Assembly (NCBI GenBank): GCA_016858145.1 | Contig: JAEHOE010000200.1 | Coordinates: 62,001 to 126,000, forward strand | Reading direction: 5' to 3' | Length of the DNA: 64,000 nucleotides | From: Edaphochlamys debaryana | Lineage: Eukaryota; Chlorophyta; Chlorophyceae; Chlamydomonadales | Part shown: one piece after another, positions 9,989-22,530 of the stretch | Layout: every line of letters starts with the position of its first letter | Numbering within the stretch: position 1 is the first letter of the stretch | The notes under the pieces: generated by a model | Databases searched by the model: none | What the model saw: only the letters and a program-made list of their open reading frames with translations | What the model was told of the DNA's origin: nothing | Translations under genes and position numbers: made by a program

Positions 9989-12900
9989 TCAGTCGAGGAT
10001 CACCACATCCCCGTCCCCAAGCACGAGGCCGCCGTCCTCCCCCAGAGGCTCATCTCCCCCGGCATTACCGGTCGCCACCCACCGGCCCTCGCCCGGCAGC
10101 TGCATGCACGACCCTTGCCCGGTCGAGCGGAACCCCGCGCCGCCATTGTTGATCGCCTGCGCCTCCGCAAGCTCCGCCGCTCCCTCCGCCGCTCCGCCAT
10201 CCTCCCACGCAAGCTTCACCTCGCCGCCCGAGCTCGCGAGGAAGCCGTCCTCACCGTTCTCCCTCGCGACCGAGCCGGGGCCCAGCAGCAGCCGGCCCTG
10301 CTTCTCGGAGAGGAAGCCGTGGCGGGTGTTGTTGACTGCCCGGCAGCCCCCTGCGCTGGCGTCCAGGGTGGCATGCTCGCCCACGGAGAAGCCGTCCTCG
10401 CAGTCCTCGGCGATGCACCCTGAGTTGGCGAGGTAAGCGGGCGGGTGGGCAGGACGTTGCGTGCAAGTTGAACACTGGCATGGAGGGAGGGTAGGAGGCA
10501 CTCAGTCGGGTGCGTGAAGACGGTTGAGCAGCTCGCAACGGAGCCGAGGGCTCAGCAGGGAATAGGTTGGGTCCTCCGCGACTCACCGCGGCCCAGGGTC
10601 ATTGTGCCCTCCTCCTCGCAACCGATGGCCTGGTGTGGATAGAGGGCGGGGCAAGGGCCACAGCTGGGGATACATCCAGTAACAGCAAAGGAGAGGGCTA
10701 GGGACACAAGAACAGCAACGCCCAGTGGGCATGCAAAGGCGGGTGCGCTCATTGCTACACACTCCAGCCATACAAGGCTTGGAACAAGGGCCATCAGCCC
10801 ACGCAGAGTCACGGGGCTGTGCACTAGCAACTCAGATTACGAACCGGCAGCGCACTCCACCACCGTGCCAAGGCGCCACACACCTTGCAGCCGGCACCCG
10901 CGACCAGAGAGGCGCCCTCTTGGGCCCGGTAGCCGTCCTCTGCGGGGCAGGAAGGCGCGGCGGCCGGAGGGAGTCAGACACAGCAGCCAACCCCGGCGGA
11001 CTGATCTGCAGCCCTGTCACGCTCTGGCCCCACAACCATGGCCGCACCACTCATCCCCACACCCCTATCGGTCTGACCTGTGTCGCTCCCTGGCCCGTTC
11101 CCCCACGCCACGCTCACCAGTCATGCTCTCAGCCACGCAGCCCTCCCCAGCCAGCAGGGCCGAGCCCTCGCCGTCTGTGTTGAAGCCGTGGCGGCAGTTG
11201 CGCGCAACGCACCCCGCACCCGCCTCCAGCACTCCCCCGCTGGCGCTCGCAAAGCCGGCGTGGCCGCACTCCTCCGCGCGGCATCCCTCCGCCTGCAGGT
11301 TGCTGCCACCACCGTCGCACATGAAGCCCACGCCCTTTACGGCCAGGTCACGGGCTGCGTCCACGTGCCGTGCCGTACAGCGTACGGCGCTCGCACTCGC
11401 TCCGCCATACACCGCCAGGCCGTGCTCGGGCGCCGGCCCCAGCTCAACATCCTCCAGCTTTGCATCGGCGCCAGCGTAAACGCTGACGCAGCTGACCAGC
11501 TTGCCGCCCATCCCCGAAACGCTGGCCTTGCAGTTCAGCATCTTGACGGATGCATTCGAGCCGGCCGCCGTGATCGCGCCCATCAGGCGAAGCGGCTTGC
11601 CGTCTTCTCTCGGCAGCCCCACGTGCTTGGCCGGCGGGCGAGAGCCGCCCAGGAACGTGATGGCCTCGAAGGTCACGGCCAGGGGCAGGCTCCGGATCAG
11701 GGCCAGCAGCAGCACCCAGACCTTGAAGGTGCCGTTGCGGATGATCAGGCCCACCAGGCCGGGCGGGATGCGGGGGCTGGGGCCGCGGAGGTGGAGGGCC
11801 CCGCCCCGGCAGCATCCACCCCCTCCTCGGTCTCCTCCTCCTCCTCGTCGTCGGCTGCCTCAGCCGCCGCCTTGAGCCTTGCCGCCAGGGCATTGAGAGT
11901 CCTCTGGAGCTGGTGGCAGGGTATGACCTGTGGGGGCTGAGCTGGGCCAGCCACCGGCTGCTGCTGCCGCGGCTGCTGCTGCTGTTCCGGTGGCGGCTGC
12001 TGCTGCGGCTGCTGCTGTTCCGGTGGCGGCTGCGGCTGGGGCTGCAGCGGCTCCGGTGGCGGCTGCGGATGCATCGGCTGCATCGGCGGCGGCTGCCCAG
12101 CCGACGGCTCGGTCGCCTCGCTGCTGCCTCCGCCGCCTCTCGTCGCCGCTGCCGCCGCCCCCTGCTCCTGCTGCTGCTGCGGGCCTCCGTCCTCGTCCCC
12201 GCGCCGCTTGCGCCCCAAGCACCGCTGCCCACGTACGTCGCCGCTGCCGCTGCCGCCGCCACCTCCCGCCGCCGCCTCAGCGCTCGCCCCCTGCTGCTGC
12301 GGCGGCTCCTGGCCTCCGTCGTCGTCCCGGCGCCGCTTGCGGCGCTGCTGCCGCTGCCCAGCCGACGGCGGAGAGGCACTGCCACTGCCGCCGCCGCCTC
12401 CCGCCGCCGCCTCAGCCTCATCCGCCGCCGCTGCCGCCCCGGCAGCGGCGGCCTGTGCCACGACGTCTCCCCCGTTGCCACCACCGCTGCCGTTGTTGGG
12501 CTGCCGGCCGGGGTCTCCAGGCGCCGTGGTCGGAGGCAGCAGACCGAAGGAGACCCTGCCGGCGACGACGGGCAACTCCTTCGGTACGGCTTCCGCGGGC
12601 TCATCCTTGGGTACCCGCACGGCGCCGGCCCGTGCAGAGGGGCCCGCTGCCGACAGCCCTGCGCTGAAGGTAGCGGCAGCGGCCGTGGTGGTGGCGGCGG
12701 CGGCGGCCCCAGGCCCAGAGCCGGAGCTGGAAACTTCGGGCTGGGCCGACGCCGCAGAGGGTGCTGCAGGGCGGCGTTTGGGCGTGCCGAGCTTGCGCTT
12801 GTCCCTTGGCTGCATGGCTTGGAGCCAGTGCTTATCCTCCGCCGGCTCCTCCCCGCCGGTGCCTGCCGCCCGCTTCCCCGCCGCCGCCGGCACGGCTCCT

Positions 12901-13958
12901 CCTTGACCCGCTGCCGCGTTCGGCCCCTGTCCGTCGGCTTCCATGGGACTCGGCCCTCCTCCATCGCCGTCGCCAGCAACCTCGCGAGCACCGCCGCCGT
13001 CGTTGCCGCTGCCACCGCGGCTGAAGCCACCACCGCTCGCGCTGCCGCCAACGCTGCCACCGACGCTGCCGCTGGGGGCGGGCTCCAGGGCTCCGTGCTC
13101 CGACGCACCGCCCGCGCTGGCCTCGAGCACGGGCTGCCCGCCCAGCAGCAGGAGAGGTGGGGATTCGGGAGCCCCTGCCGCCGGCCCCTGTCCCCCGCTT
13201 CCCTGCGGCCCCGGCGACTCCTCTGCCGCCGGCACGTCCCCGCCCGTGGGGCCAGCCGCCGCCAGTCCACGCTGGGCTTCGCGGCAGGGGCCCGGCTGAA
13301 AGGGCACCGGCTCAGGTTTGGGCACCGCCGGCGCTGACACCGCACCGGTGGGTCCGCCGTGTTGCGAACCGGCCTGGGCAGCCGCCGCCGGCTCTGCCAA
13401 TACCGCCCCCGCCGCCTCAGCACCGGACGGCGGAGCGTTGCCGTCGCCCGCCAGACCCACCGGTGGCGGCGGCGGCGAAGGCGGCTGGGCAAGGCCCTCG
13501 GCCGCCGCTCCGCCCTCGGCCGCCGCTGCCGGAGCCTCCGCCGGCGGCTGGACCGCTGACGGCTTGGGCGCGGTGGCCGTGTCGGGGCCACCAGCGTGAG
13601 TCGCCGCCGGCTTGGGCTGCTGGACCGCCGCCGGCGCCTGCTGCGGCGTGGGCGGGCACTGCTGCTGCGTTCCTGGCGCAACGGTCGACTGCGACTGCCC
13701 GCCCGACCCGCGGGCGACCAACGCCTCGAGCTCCCGAACGCGCCTCAGGGCCGCGTCCCGCTGCTGCTTGGCCGCATCCCGCTCCTGCTTGGCTGCTTGG
13801 GCATCGTTCGCGAGCTCGGCCAACCCGGCCTGCAGCTTCTTGGCCACAATGTGCTGCGCGCCCAGCTCGCGATGCGCCTCGGCCAACTCGGCCTGCAGCT
13901 CCGCAACCTGGGCTTCCAGCTCGTTGACTCGCGCTTGTGGCTCCTGGGCGGCGGCCAT
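9989..13958 (-). pseudogene. Coiled-coil / right-handed beta-helix gene, copy B (one frameshift)
   Basis: The start at 13958 opens a heptad-rich coiled coil of about 85 residues (VNELEAQVAELQAELAEAHR..., ending RVRELEALVARG). About 600 residues of Gln/Pro/Gly/Ala low complexity follow, with basic KRRR patches. Beta-helix rungs then run from about 11775: IIRNGTFKV, AVYGGASASAVRC, CGHAGFASASGGVLEAG, CRHGFNTDGEGSALL. Exons are 13958-11118, 10629-10587 and 10419-9989 (stop 9989-9991), with good donors GTGAGC and GTGAGT. Near 11780 the frame breaks: against copy A, 79 nt are missing between the Pro/Ala spacer and the first rung, which shifts the helix out of frame. I found no small intron that restores it. 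The rung-forming C-terminus is otherwise intact, so an assembly error or a recent lesion are both possible. Confidence 0.6.
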
Positions 13959-15443
13959 GGCGTCATACGCGGCGCTGCCACCGCAAAAGGCCGCAGATCA
14001 GGGCAAGCGCAGGTGGAGGCCGGGGCCCCGCCTCGGACAGGCGGCCCCCTCGCCTCTGCATCGCGAAGAAGGCGATCCTGCGGCCGCGGGCGACGCATTG
14101 CGTGTCAACACGTGCATACACATTCGTTTGAAAAGGGCAGACGCGCCGGGGCTCAAGCGGGCACAAGGCACCACGCGATGGGCGCACCTCGACGCGTCCA
14201 CTTGCGCAGCTTGTGTGGCTGTGTACGACTAGGCAGGCGCGCTGATTGAGAGCAGGTATGCGCCCTCCAGGTACAGTGCAAACGGATCGTGGGTCGCGCA
14301 GGTCATGGACGCAGCACGGCTCGCCACGCGCCATGCGGCCTTCCCCCCTCCCTGTGGCTCCCTCCCGCCCCCTCCTTACCCTCCTCCACCGCCCACGAAG
14401 CCGCACCAGGCGGCATTGGCGCTGGAAGGGTTCGGGGCAGAGCATCAAGGGGCATCAGGGGAGGCCCAGGGCTCATCGCTCACCTTGTTGGGGAGGATGG
14501 AGCAGGAGTGGTGGGAGGGAGGCAGAAAGGGGGCTGGCGGCGGCTCCACCGAAGAGGTGGCTTGTTTGAGGGGGATGAGAAGGGGGCTGGGGAGGATGGA
14601 TAGGGCGGGGGGGAATGCGCGATTGTGGGGAGTGTGGGGCGCATGGGAACTGGAGCTGGCGGGGGGGGGGGGCAAGGGGAGCCGGCGCAGGAGTGGCATG
14701 TAGGGCGTGTGCCAGCCAACTGCAGGCGGTGCGGGGGACTCTCGGGCGGAGGGAGCCAGAGGGAGGCGGCAAGGGAGAGCTGGCGGCGGCTCCATCGGGT
14801 GAGGTAGCTTGGGCATGGGGCAGAGACGGGGCTGTGGAGGGAGATGGTGAGGGGCAGGAATGGTAAGTAAGCGCGCGGTATCGACGCACGCGGCTGGCTT
14901 GAAAGGGAGGATGCAGGGGCGTGCCGAGCGGCGTGTAGGGCGTGTGCAGCAGTAACTTATCATGTAATAAGCGCGGAGGACACGGCTCACCGACACGCTT
15001 GCATCGACATTGTCGGCCGAGGGCCTGCCAGCGCCCACGCCCAGCTGGCTGTGCTGCGGAGCCAGCGGACATGCCGTGCTGCAACATACATTATGATCTT
15101 TGTCAGGACCCTGACATGCAGGATTTCCTTCGTGCGACCTGCCGCAAACCATTCAGGGATTGTATGCAAGCCTCTACATAGCCAGGGTGGCACGGGAGGG
15201 CAGGGAGAGGGGGCTAAGGCGCAAGCGACGGAGCAACTCCGCGACAGCTCATCGCGCATTTTGAACTCACAACAGCCCACAGCCTTCCCAAACGTTGTGA
15301 ATCCTGCTCTGCCACACCGCTTACATCCTGCTAGACACATACAACCCGCTAAACCAGCACGAACCGCCCAGAGCTGCATACCATGACTTCAATCACCCGC
15401 TGAGGTCTGGGCTGCATAGGGGGGCTCCACCCCGGCTGCCAGG
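13959..15443. other. Intergenic region upstream of the NEK kinase
   Basis: The stretch contains the 5' flank of beta-helix copy B and the promoter/5' UTR of the kinase. Positions about 14510-14880 hold an imperfect direct repeat built on GCTGGCGGCGGCTCCA with G-rich spacers. Part of it (GTGTGGGGC..GGGAACTG.AGCTGGCGG) also resembles 7612-7652 in the ankyrin relic. No convincing ORF or TATA box was found. Confidence 0.4.
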
Positions 15444-18400
15444 ATGAGCGCCGAGGAGAACAGGGAGTCCGCATACGATGTGAGGGAGACGATCGGCAAG
15501 GGCGCGTTCGGCGAGGTGCTCCTCGCTGTGGATAAAGCCACCAAGGCCAGGTATGCGCCATTGCTGGTTACATCGCTTGAGTAGACCCGAGCTGGGCAGC
15601 GAGCGGTGGGCAGCGAGCGAACAGCCGATTGAGCTGTATCAGCTGGTCGCTCGCTGAGGACCCTCGGTTTACTCGCTGAGCAAGCATAGATGTCCCTTAG
15701 CATAGACGAATAGCGTGCCTCCTGGGTGAGCCCGTTGCGGGCTGGGAATGTTGCATACATGCAGCGACCCCTTGCTTCCGTGCCTGCAGATATGTGCTCA
15801 AGAGGATCAAGATGGCGCGCCAGAGCGAGTGGCAGCGCAATTCTACCCGGCAGGAGATCGAAATTGTGAGCACCCGTGCCGCACTCGTGCCGCACTCGGC
15901 TCTCGAGCGCAACCCCTCTGCCCCCTCCTCACGGCACCACCCTCCCGCGCCAGGTCTCCCGCCTCCGCCATCCGTTCATCGTGCCCTACCGGGAGCACTG
16001 GCTGCACCACGGCCACACCATCAACGTAGGGGCTTTGCTAGGATAGGAGCACGGTGGGCACGGATGCCGGGGTGGGTTCTCAAGCCATCACCCCTGTACC
16101 TCCGCCTCGGTCCACCTGCAGGTGGTGTACGGCTATTGCGAGAAGGGCGACCTTACCACCGCCATCACCAAGCAGCGGGTGGGTGGCTGTAGGGGTGCGC
16201 CATTGTTATGGCAGGCTAGGGCATAGCAGGGAGCTCGTGCCGGCTCCCTTACAAGACGGTTGAGGTTCAGCCGCGAGGTGCCCCCAACCCTTTGGCTGCC
16301 CGAACTCGTCTGGCTAATCCTGTGGTCCCCTGACCCAGATGGCACTTGCCCGAGCCTTCCCGTGCCTCCACGTTGCAGCCGTAGCTCCTCACCCTCCCGA
16401 CCCACATCGCACCTCGGGCACCTTGCTCGTCTTGCCCCTGCCTCCACCCGCCACCGTCTCACGACCAACACCCGCTCCCCTACACCTGCCCTACGCGCCT
16501 GTGCAGGGCAAGCCCTTCACCGAGGAGCAGCTGCGCCTGTGGCTGGCCCAACTGCTCCTGGCCGTGGACTACATGCACGGGCAGGCGGTGCTGCACCGCG
16601 ACATCAAGCCGCAGAACATCCTGCTGACGGGGGACATGGACGTGCAGATCGGGGACTTCGGGCTGTCGACCGTGCGGTGGGTGCTTCTGGAAGGGCCCTT
16701 GGCCCGGTGTGGAAGGTGCCGCATAGGAGGCCTGGGGGAGCGGGTGGGGCGGGGCTTGGTAGAGCGTGGATGGCATGTGGGTCGGAGGCCGGGTTGGCGG
16801 GTCTGGGCTCCTGCAGGCACGGCTTGCTAACCTCCATCCTTCCTAACGTCTGCCTGTGTAGCGAGACCGGCGGCGTTGACCCCGCAAACCCGTCCACCGG
16901 CGACGACGCTGCAGCTGCCGCTGACGGGGCCCACGCGAACGGCGAGGGGCTGTCTGTCGGCCAGGTGCATGCGGGGCACGGACACGTGAACTCGCCCCAC
17001 CCGCACCCCCTGAACGGCTCCCCGGACCCGTACGCTCTGGGCTTGGCCAACGCCCACCACGCCTTTGGCCACGCCAACCACCACGCCCCCGCGGCGCCGC
17101 ACAGCCCTCCGGCTGCAGCGGCCACGCCCCCACCCGCTGGCGTGGGCGCGGGCGCGGGGGCCAACAAGGAGAACGCACAGGCGGATAAGGACCAGGCCGC
17201 GACGGGTGCTGCGGTGCCGTCCGGCACCACGCCAGCGCACGACCCCAAGGTGGGCTGGGCTTGTTGCGGACCATGTTGGGCAGCGTCGTTTCCCGTCCCG
17301 TTCTCTCACAGAGTGCTCCTGGGAAGGAACCAGGCTACAACATGCAAACCCCAAGTCCCGCTCTGACTGTCGCCCCCAGGCCGGCACGCGCAACGACTAC
17401 GCGCTGGTGGGCACGCCCCACTTTATGAGCCCCGAGCTGCTCAGCAACCAGAAGTACTCGTACGAGACAGACATCTGGTGAGCATGGGCTGTGTGCATAC
17501 ATGCCTGCACACGGTATCTTTCAGCGGCAACACACGCGGAGGGATTGGTTGGGCAGCCCTGGACGCCGCAGGCTTGCAAGGCTGGGGTCCGCAACGGGTT
17601 TGTGTGCCCCGCGGCCCTCAGGTCTCTGGGCGTGGTCATGTACGAGCTCACAACGCTCAAGCCGCCCTTCAACGCCTTCAACCTCGCCGGCCTGGTGGCC
17701 AAGATCAAGCGCGCCGCGCCGCCGCCCATCCCCTCGTGCTACTCAGCCGACTGGGGCGCACTGCTCAAGGGGTGCGTGGTAGCAAGATAAGGAAGCACCA
17801 ACGAGGCAGGCCAGGCCCAAACCCTCAGCCTGTTGGTTCTGCCGACCTGCACCCCTTACCGGTACCCCCACACACCAACTCACTCACCCACTTCATACCC
17901 TCTTGCCGTAAACCACACAGCATGCTGCGCAAGGACCCCGGCCGCCGCGCCACGGCCCTGGACATCCTGTCGGTGCCCTCCATGGCCGCCGCCGTGGCGC
18001 AGGCCAAGGAGCGCGCCCGCGCCATCTACCCCGACATCGTGCTGCCCGACATCCCCGCGCCCAAGCCCGCCGCCGACCCCACCGTGGCGGCCGCGAACGG
18101 GCCCACCTCCGCCGGCATCGACGCCGGTGTGGAGGACGCGGCAGAGGCCGGGGACTTTGCCTTCAACTCCGTCGCCGCCGCCGGTCCCACGCCTGTTGGG
18201 GTCATGGCCGCGGCTACGCCGATTCTGGCCAGGCCCAACGAGCCCGCCGGCACGCCGGGCGACGGCGGTGCGGGCACGGACGTGGAGGCGTCGCCCATGT
18301 CCCGGTTCCCTGACCTGGACGCGCCCTCGCCGCTCCCTGCCAAGCCCATGCCGGCGGCGGCCGCATCGCCACCTGCGCCAGCGGCGACGGCGGCAGCACC

Positions 18401-21400
18401 AGCGGTTGCGGCGTCACCATCAGCGGTGGCGGCCGCGGCAGCACCTGCGGCGGCGGCAGCAGCACCGGCGGCGACGGCAGCGGCGGCGGCACCTCGGGCA
18501 GGGGCCAGGGTCTCGGCTGCAGGCGCGCCCGCGGGCGACGCCATGCGCTCCAAGACCATGCCCACTCGCCGCACCGCAACGGGCGTGACGCCGGCGGCAG
18601 GCGCGGCTGCGGCACGCCCCCACCCGACACCCACGGGCGGCCGGCAGACCGCCGCCGCCCCCGCCGCGGCTGCGGCCACTGGCCCGGCAGCCCGCAGCCG
18701 CACACCCGTTCGGTCTTCCACCATGGGCGGAACTGCTGCGGGCGCGAGCTCCCTGCCCCGCAAGGCCACCTTGCCACGGGAGGCGGTCCGAACTAGGCCG
18801 GCCGCGGCGGGCGCCGCCGCCAAGCCCGCCGAGGCAGCCGCCGCCGCGGGCGACGCCGGCGTCAGCCCCTCCGAGGCCCCCGCCGCCCCGGCGGCGCCTG
18901 CCGCCCGCGTCCCCGCGCCCCGCGTCAGCGCCCCCGGCACCCGCACGCTACCTCCCATGGCCCGGAGCGCCAGCGCCAGCGCCGCCGCCCGCAAACCTCC
19001 GGCCCCGGCCCCCGCATCGGCCACGGAACGCGGCGAGCGCGCGGACCGGGGCTCCGGCTCGCCCTCGCCGCTGGGCGTCTCCGTGGCGGTGCCAGAGCTA
19101 CCCTCAGGCTCCGATGCTGCGGGCAACGGCGGCGCGACGCCGTCCGAGACGTCGGCAGCGGACACGGGCTCCCGCACGCCGCCCGGCTCGACCCCCGCGC
19201 GCTCCCCCGGCACGTCCACCGCCGCCGCCCCCACTGCCGCGCGGACCACGGCCCAGCCTCGCACTGCCCGTGCCACGTCCTTCACACAGGGCCGCACGAC
19301 CGCGCGTGCGGCCCCCGGCGTCAGCCCGCCGGGACCGGGGACGGGCACGGGTACTAGTGCGGCGCCGGCAGCCGGCATCAAGCGCGCTGCCACGCTGGAC
19401 GGTGGCGCCCCCGCCAGCACGCGCGCCCGCGTCAACACCTCACCTGGCCGCGCCGCTGCAGTCGCGAGGCGGCCGGCAACGCTGCTCGCGGGCACAGGTG
19501 CCGCCACCACCCGTGACGGCCGTGACGCCACAGCCGGGGCGACTGGTGCAGCCGCCGACGGCGCCGCCAGGCCTGCCCGCGGCCGCCGCTTGTCGTACGT
19601 CGCTGCCGGCAAGCCCCCGCCGGCGGCTGCAGACGGCCTGGCCTCCAAGCGGGTGTCTGCCTCGGGCGCCGCCGCCGGGCCCTCCTCAGCAGCAGCAGCC
19701 GCCAAGGATGCCGCCGCTGCTGCTAGCAAGGCGGCTGCCACCGCCGCCGCTGCCGTCACCGCCGCGGCGGAGGCGGACGCGGCGTTTGGTAGCTCGGCGG
19801 GCATCTCGGCGGGGGGAAGCTCCACGTGTTCGGTGCCCGCAGCGCCGGCTGCTGCCCTTGCGCCAGGGGTGGTTGCGGCGGCGCACGCTGCAGTTGCAGA
19901 GGCGGCGGCCTCGCCAGGCGGGGCTGGGGTCGGGCCTGGCTGGTCGGCAGGCGGCGCTGCGCCCAGCCGGTCCATTGTGTCGCTTGCGACAGAGGACTCG
20001 GAGCTTTCCTTGCCGGACGGAAGGTGAGATCCAGGTTCCCGATACAGCGGCGTCTGGTGTCCGAGGTGGTGGCACCTGTGCACTGCTTCACTTGTTCACT
20101 TCTTGCTTAGACCGACGCTTGCCTAGCTGCTGGACCCAAATGATGCTCTGTCGTTTCCTTGCCAGAGGATTCAGAACGACGTCTTGTACTATCCGCTTGC
20201 CCCTCGCTCAGCGCCCATGCCAATCCCCACCATGCCCGCAGGTACGCCGCGTCAGAGGTGTCCGCAGGCGGGGCGCTGGACCCAGAGACGGGCCTGCCAC
20301 TGGTGCCGGCTCCAGGCGTGCCGGCCCGCCCGGCGCCCGGACCCGTGACGGCCTTGCACCAACCCCTGTGGAGCAGCAACCAGCTCTACTCGGGCACCCC
20401 CAACATGTCAGACGCAGGCGGCCCGCCCGACCTCACCCAGCAGCAGCCGCAGCCAGCCGCGGCGGCAGGCAGCGCCGGCGTTGCGGTGCTGCCCTCGGCC
20501 GTGGCCCGTGCGGCGGAGCCGCTCGTGTCGGGTGGCGGTTCGGGCGCGATCAGCGGCGACCTTCCCCGACGGGTCTCCGTGTCCGCATTCGGGACGATTC
20601 TCACCAACGCCGCCGCGGCCCTGGCCCAGGCGGAGTCCTCGGCGCCCGGCGGCGCTGCCACCGGCTCCCCTGCCAGCACCGCCAACTCCTCAGCCGCTGG
20701 CACGTCCGGCGCTCGCGGAGCCCGCCGCAGTCTCTCCTCCCGCAACGCGGGCGGCGTGGACAGCGAGGGCGCGCCGCTGCCTGGCGGCGCCGACAGCCCC
20801 GCCACCATGTCCTCCGCCTCCGCCACCGGCTCCTCGGTTTCGGTCTTCACGCCTTCGCCGGCACGCGCCAGTGCTGAGGGCGGGGCCGCGGCAGCAGCCG
20901 CGCGCCGCCGCCAGGCCTCTGCCATTAGCCAGCGCCAGTCCGCACGTCGCGCCGGCCACGGCCTGCGGGCGAGCCGGGACACGGACGGCAGCGGCGGCGG
21001 GGCTGGGAGCGGTGCTCGGCCTCTGGCGGGGGAGCCCTCCTTTGGGTCTCCATCCACCGCCAGTGCCCAGCGCTCCTTTGCCGGCTTCGCCATCCACCAG
21101 CCGCCCAGCCCCTCCCACTGGCCCGCCAACGGCACCGCCGGCGCCACCGCCTCGCCCGGCAACTCCGTCTCCGCCGCGTCTTCCGGCGACGCCACCTCAC
21201 CCCTCCGCTCCCCGCTTCGGCCCGTGGAGGAGGCGCCCGACGTGTCCGAGGACGAGGCCCAGTCCGCACCCTCGGGGGCGGCGGCGGCGGGCGGTGGAGC
21301 GGCGCTTTCGGGGACGGAGCGGGAGCAGCTGGCCCTGCTGCAGCGCGTGGTGTCCCTGGCAGCATCCCTCGTGGAGCAGGGTGGGGGCGAGGGGCTGGCC

Positions 21401-21898
21401 GCGGTGCTGTCGTCCACCCTGCGCCGCCCGCTGACGTGGAAGGCGGCGCCGGCCGGCACTCCCCAGATGGGGTCGCGGGTGGCCGTGACGGCCGGGGCCC
21501 TGCGCGGCGCAGAGGGCGTGGCGCGCTACGTGGGGCCCTGCCACTGGGGCACAGGTGAGCGGAGCGACTGGACAGCAGGGTTGTCAGATGTTTGGGGGGT
21601 TGCTGCAGGCGGCTTGCTGTGCCCAACCGTTGTGCCTCCTGTCCCTGCCCTGTGACTGCATGTCAGCTCAGCCGGTCGTGCCTTGCCTCCCCCGTTGCTG
21701 CCCGTCCCATATACAGGCCGAGTGGTGGGCATCGAGCTGCCCCCGTCCGACTCGGAGGCCTCGAGCGGCGCTGCCGAACCGTCTGCGCACGAAAGTGTGG
21801 TCGCTCGTGACGGCGTCACGTACTTCCGGATGCAGGGGCCGCCGGGCAGCCGCGGTGTGTTCGTGCCACTAGACTCCGTGGCACAGCGGGCAGCTTGA
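15444..21898 (+). CDS. NEK (NIMA-related) protein kinase with C-terminal CAP-Gly-like domain
   Basis: Predicted Ser/Thr kinase of 1571 residues. Exons: 15444-15550, 15790-15865, 15954-16025, 16122-16178, 16507-16676, 16862-17249, 17380-17477, 17622-17771, 17921-20023, 20242-21554, 21717-21898; phases agree throughout. The kinase domain (about 11-395) shows the Gly loop GKGAFGEV (18-25), Lys in YVLKRIK (K40), HRDIKPQN (134-141), DFG (154-156), GTPHFMSPE (301-309), and the NEK-like LKPPFNAF and LRKDPGRRA. It is closest in feel to plant NEKs, which act on microtubules or cilia. Exon 6 alone encodes about 130 His/Ala/Gly/Pro-rich residues between DFG and GTP. A long Ala/Pro/Ser-rich tail follows. 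From about 1482 a CAP-Gly-like fold appears (GVARYVGPCHWGTGRVVGIE ... GVFVPLDSV), though the usual GKNDG core is not visible. Microtubule targeting is an inference. Confidence 0.85.
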
Positions 21899-22485
21899 GC
21901 GGGGATGCAGGGATGACCTTCAGGGGGACAAAACACATGATGAAGCCGCCACAGCTGGTGGTGGCCTGGGATACGCCGGATGTATGCGTACACAGTGAAG
22001 AGGGTACGGTACAGGCAGGGGTGGCTGGGGCGTGGTCGGACGGAGGGCCCAGCAGGGTGGCACGCTTGGGCTGAATACGTGCAGGAGTGGTCTTGTGGGA
22101 TCTCGTTCAGGATGATGGAAGGTGTGATGTGCACGGCTGTACGGCAGTGCAGGAGTCGCAAGTTCTCGCATGCGCGTGGGCTCCCGTTAAGCCGGGGTTT
22201 GGCCGACTGGCCAGCCCCGTGCGCTTTGGACCTTCGCTTGTGAGGTCTTGGCATGATGGTTATTGTTCGAGGTCACATCTTCAGGGGCATAGCAGAGGGA
22301 GGCAGGGGCAGGAGGCTACAGAAGGGGTGGAGGACATAAGATTGGTGCAGGAATGTGCACGTAGCTACATGCGCACTCGTCGGGCGTTGTGTGCAGACGG
22401 TCTGGTAGCCCTGGTGTATGTCGATGGCGCAGTGCGTCTGGGACTCTGGGTGTAGGGGCAGGAGGCCGAGCGCGGGGGATGAATG

Positions 22486-22530
22486 AGGGACGTTCAGGAG
22501 GCCAAATAAGGGACGTTCAGGAGGCCAAAT
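22486..22530. repeat. 22-bp tandem direct repeat, two copies
   Basis: The unit AGGGACGTTCAGGAGGCCAAAT occurs at 22486-22507 and 22509-22530, separated by one base. No function is evident. Confidence 0.9.

Larger units (their letters stand above)
8675..14050. repeat. Segmental duplication, copy B
   Basis: This is the partner of 853-5530. It is longer because the central low-complexity part of its beta-helix gene is expanded, or because that part contracted in copy A. The left breakpoint lies within coding sequence of the acidic gene at about 8675. The right end lies just upstream of the beta-helix start codon, where a short stretch (GGAGGCCGG..CCCCGCCT) is still shared with copy A. Confidence 0.85.

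Noticed and set aside
11913..13337. 474-codon plus-strand ORF opposite beta-helix copy B
   Set aside because: It is an Arg/Leu/Pro-rich antisense shadow of the Gln/Pro low-complexity region, with no domain.
18026..20083. 685-codon minus-strand ORF opposite the NEK tail
   Set aside because: It is the antisense shadow of the Ala/Pro-rich exon 9. The plus strand has splice sites, phase continuity and kinase motifs.
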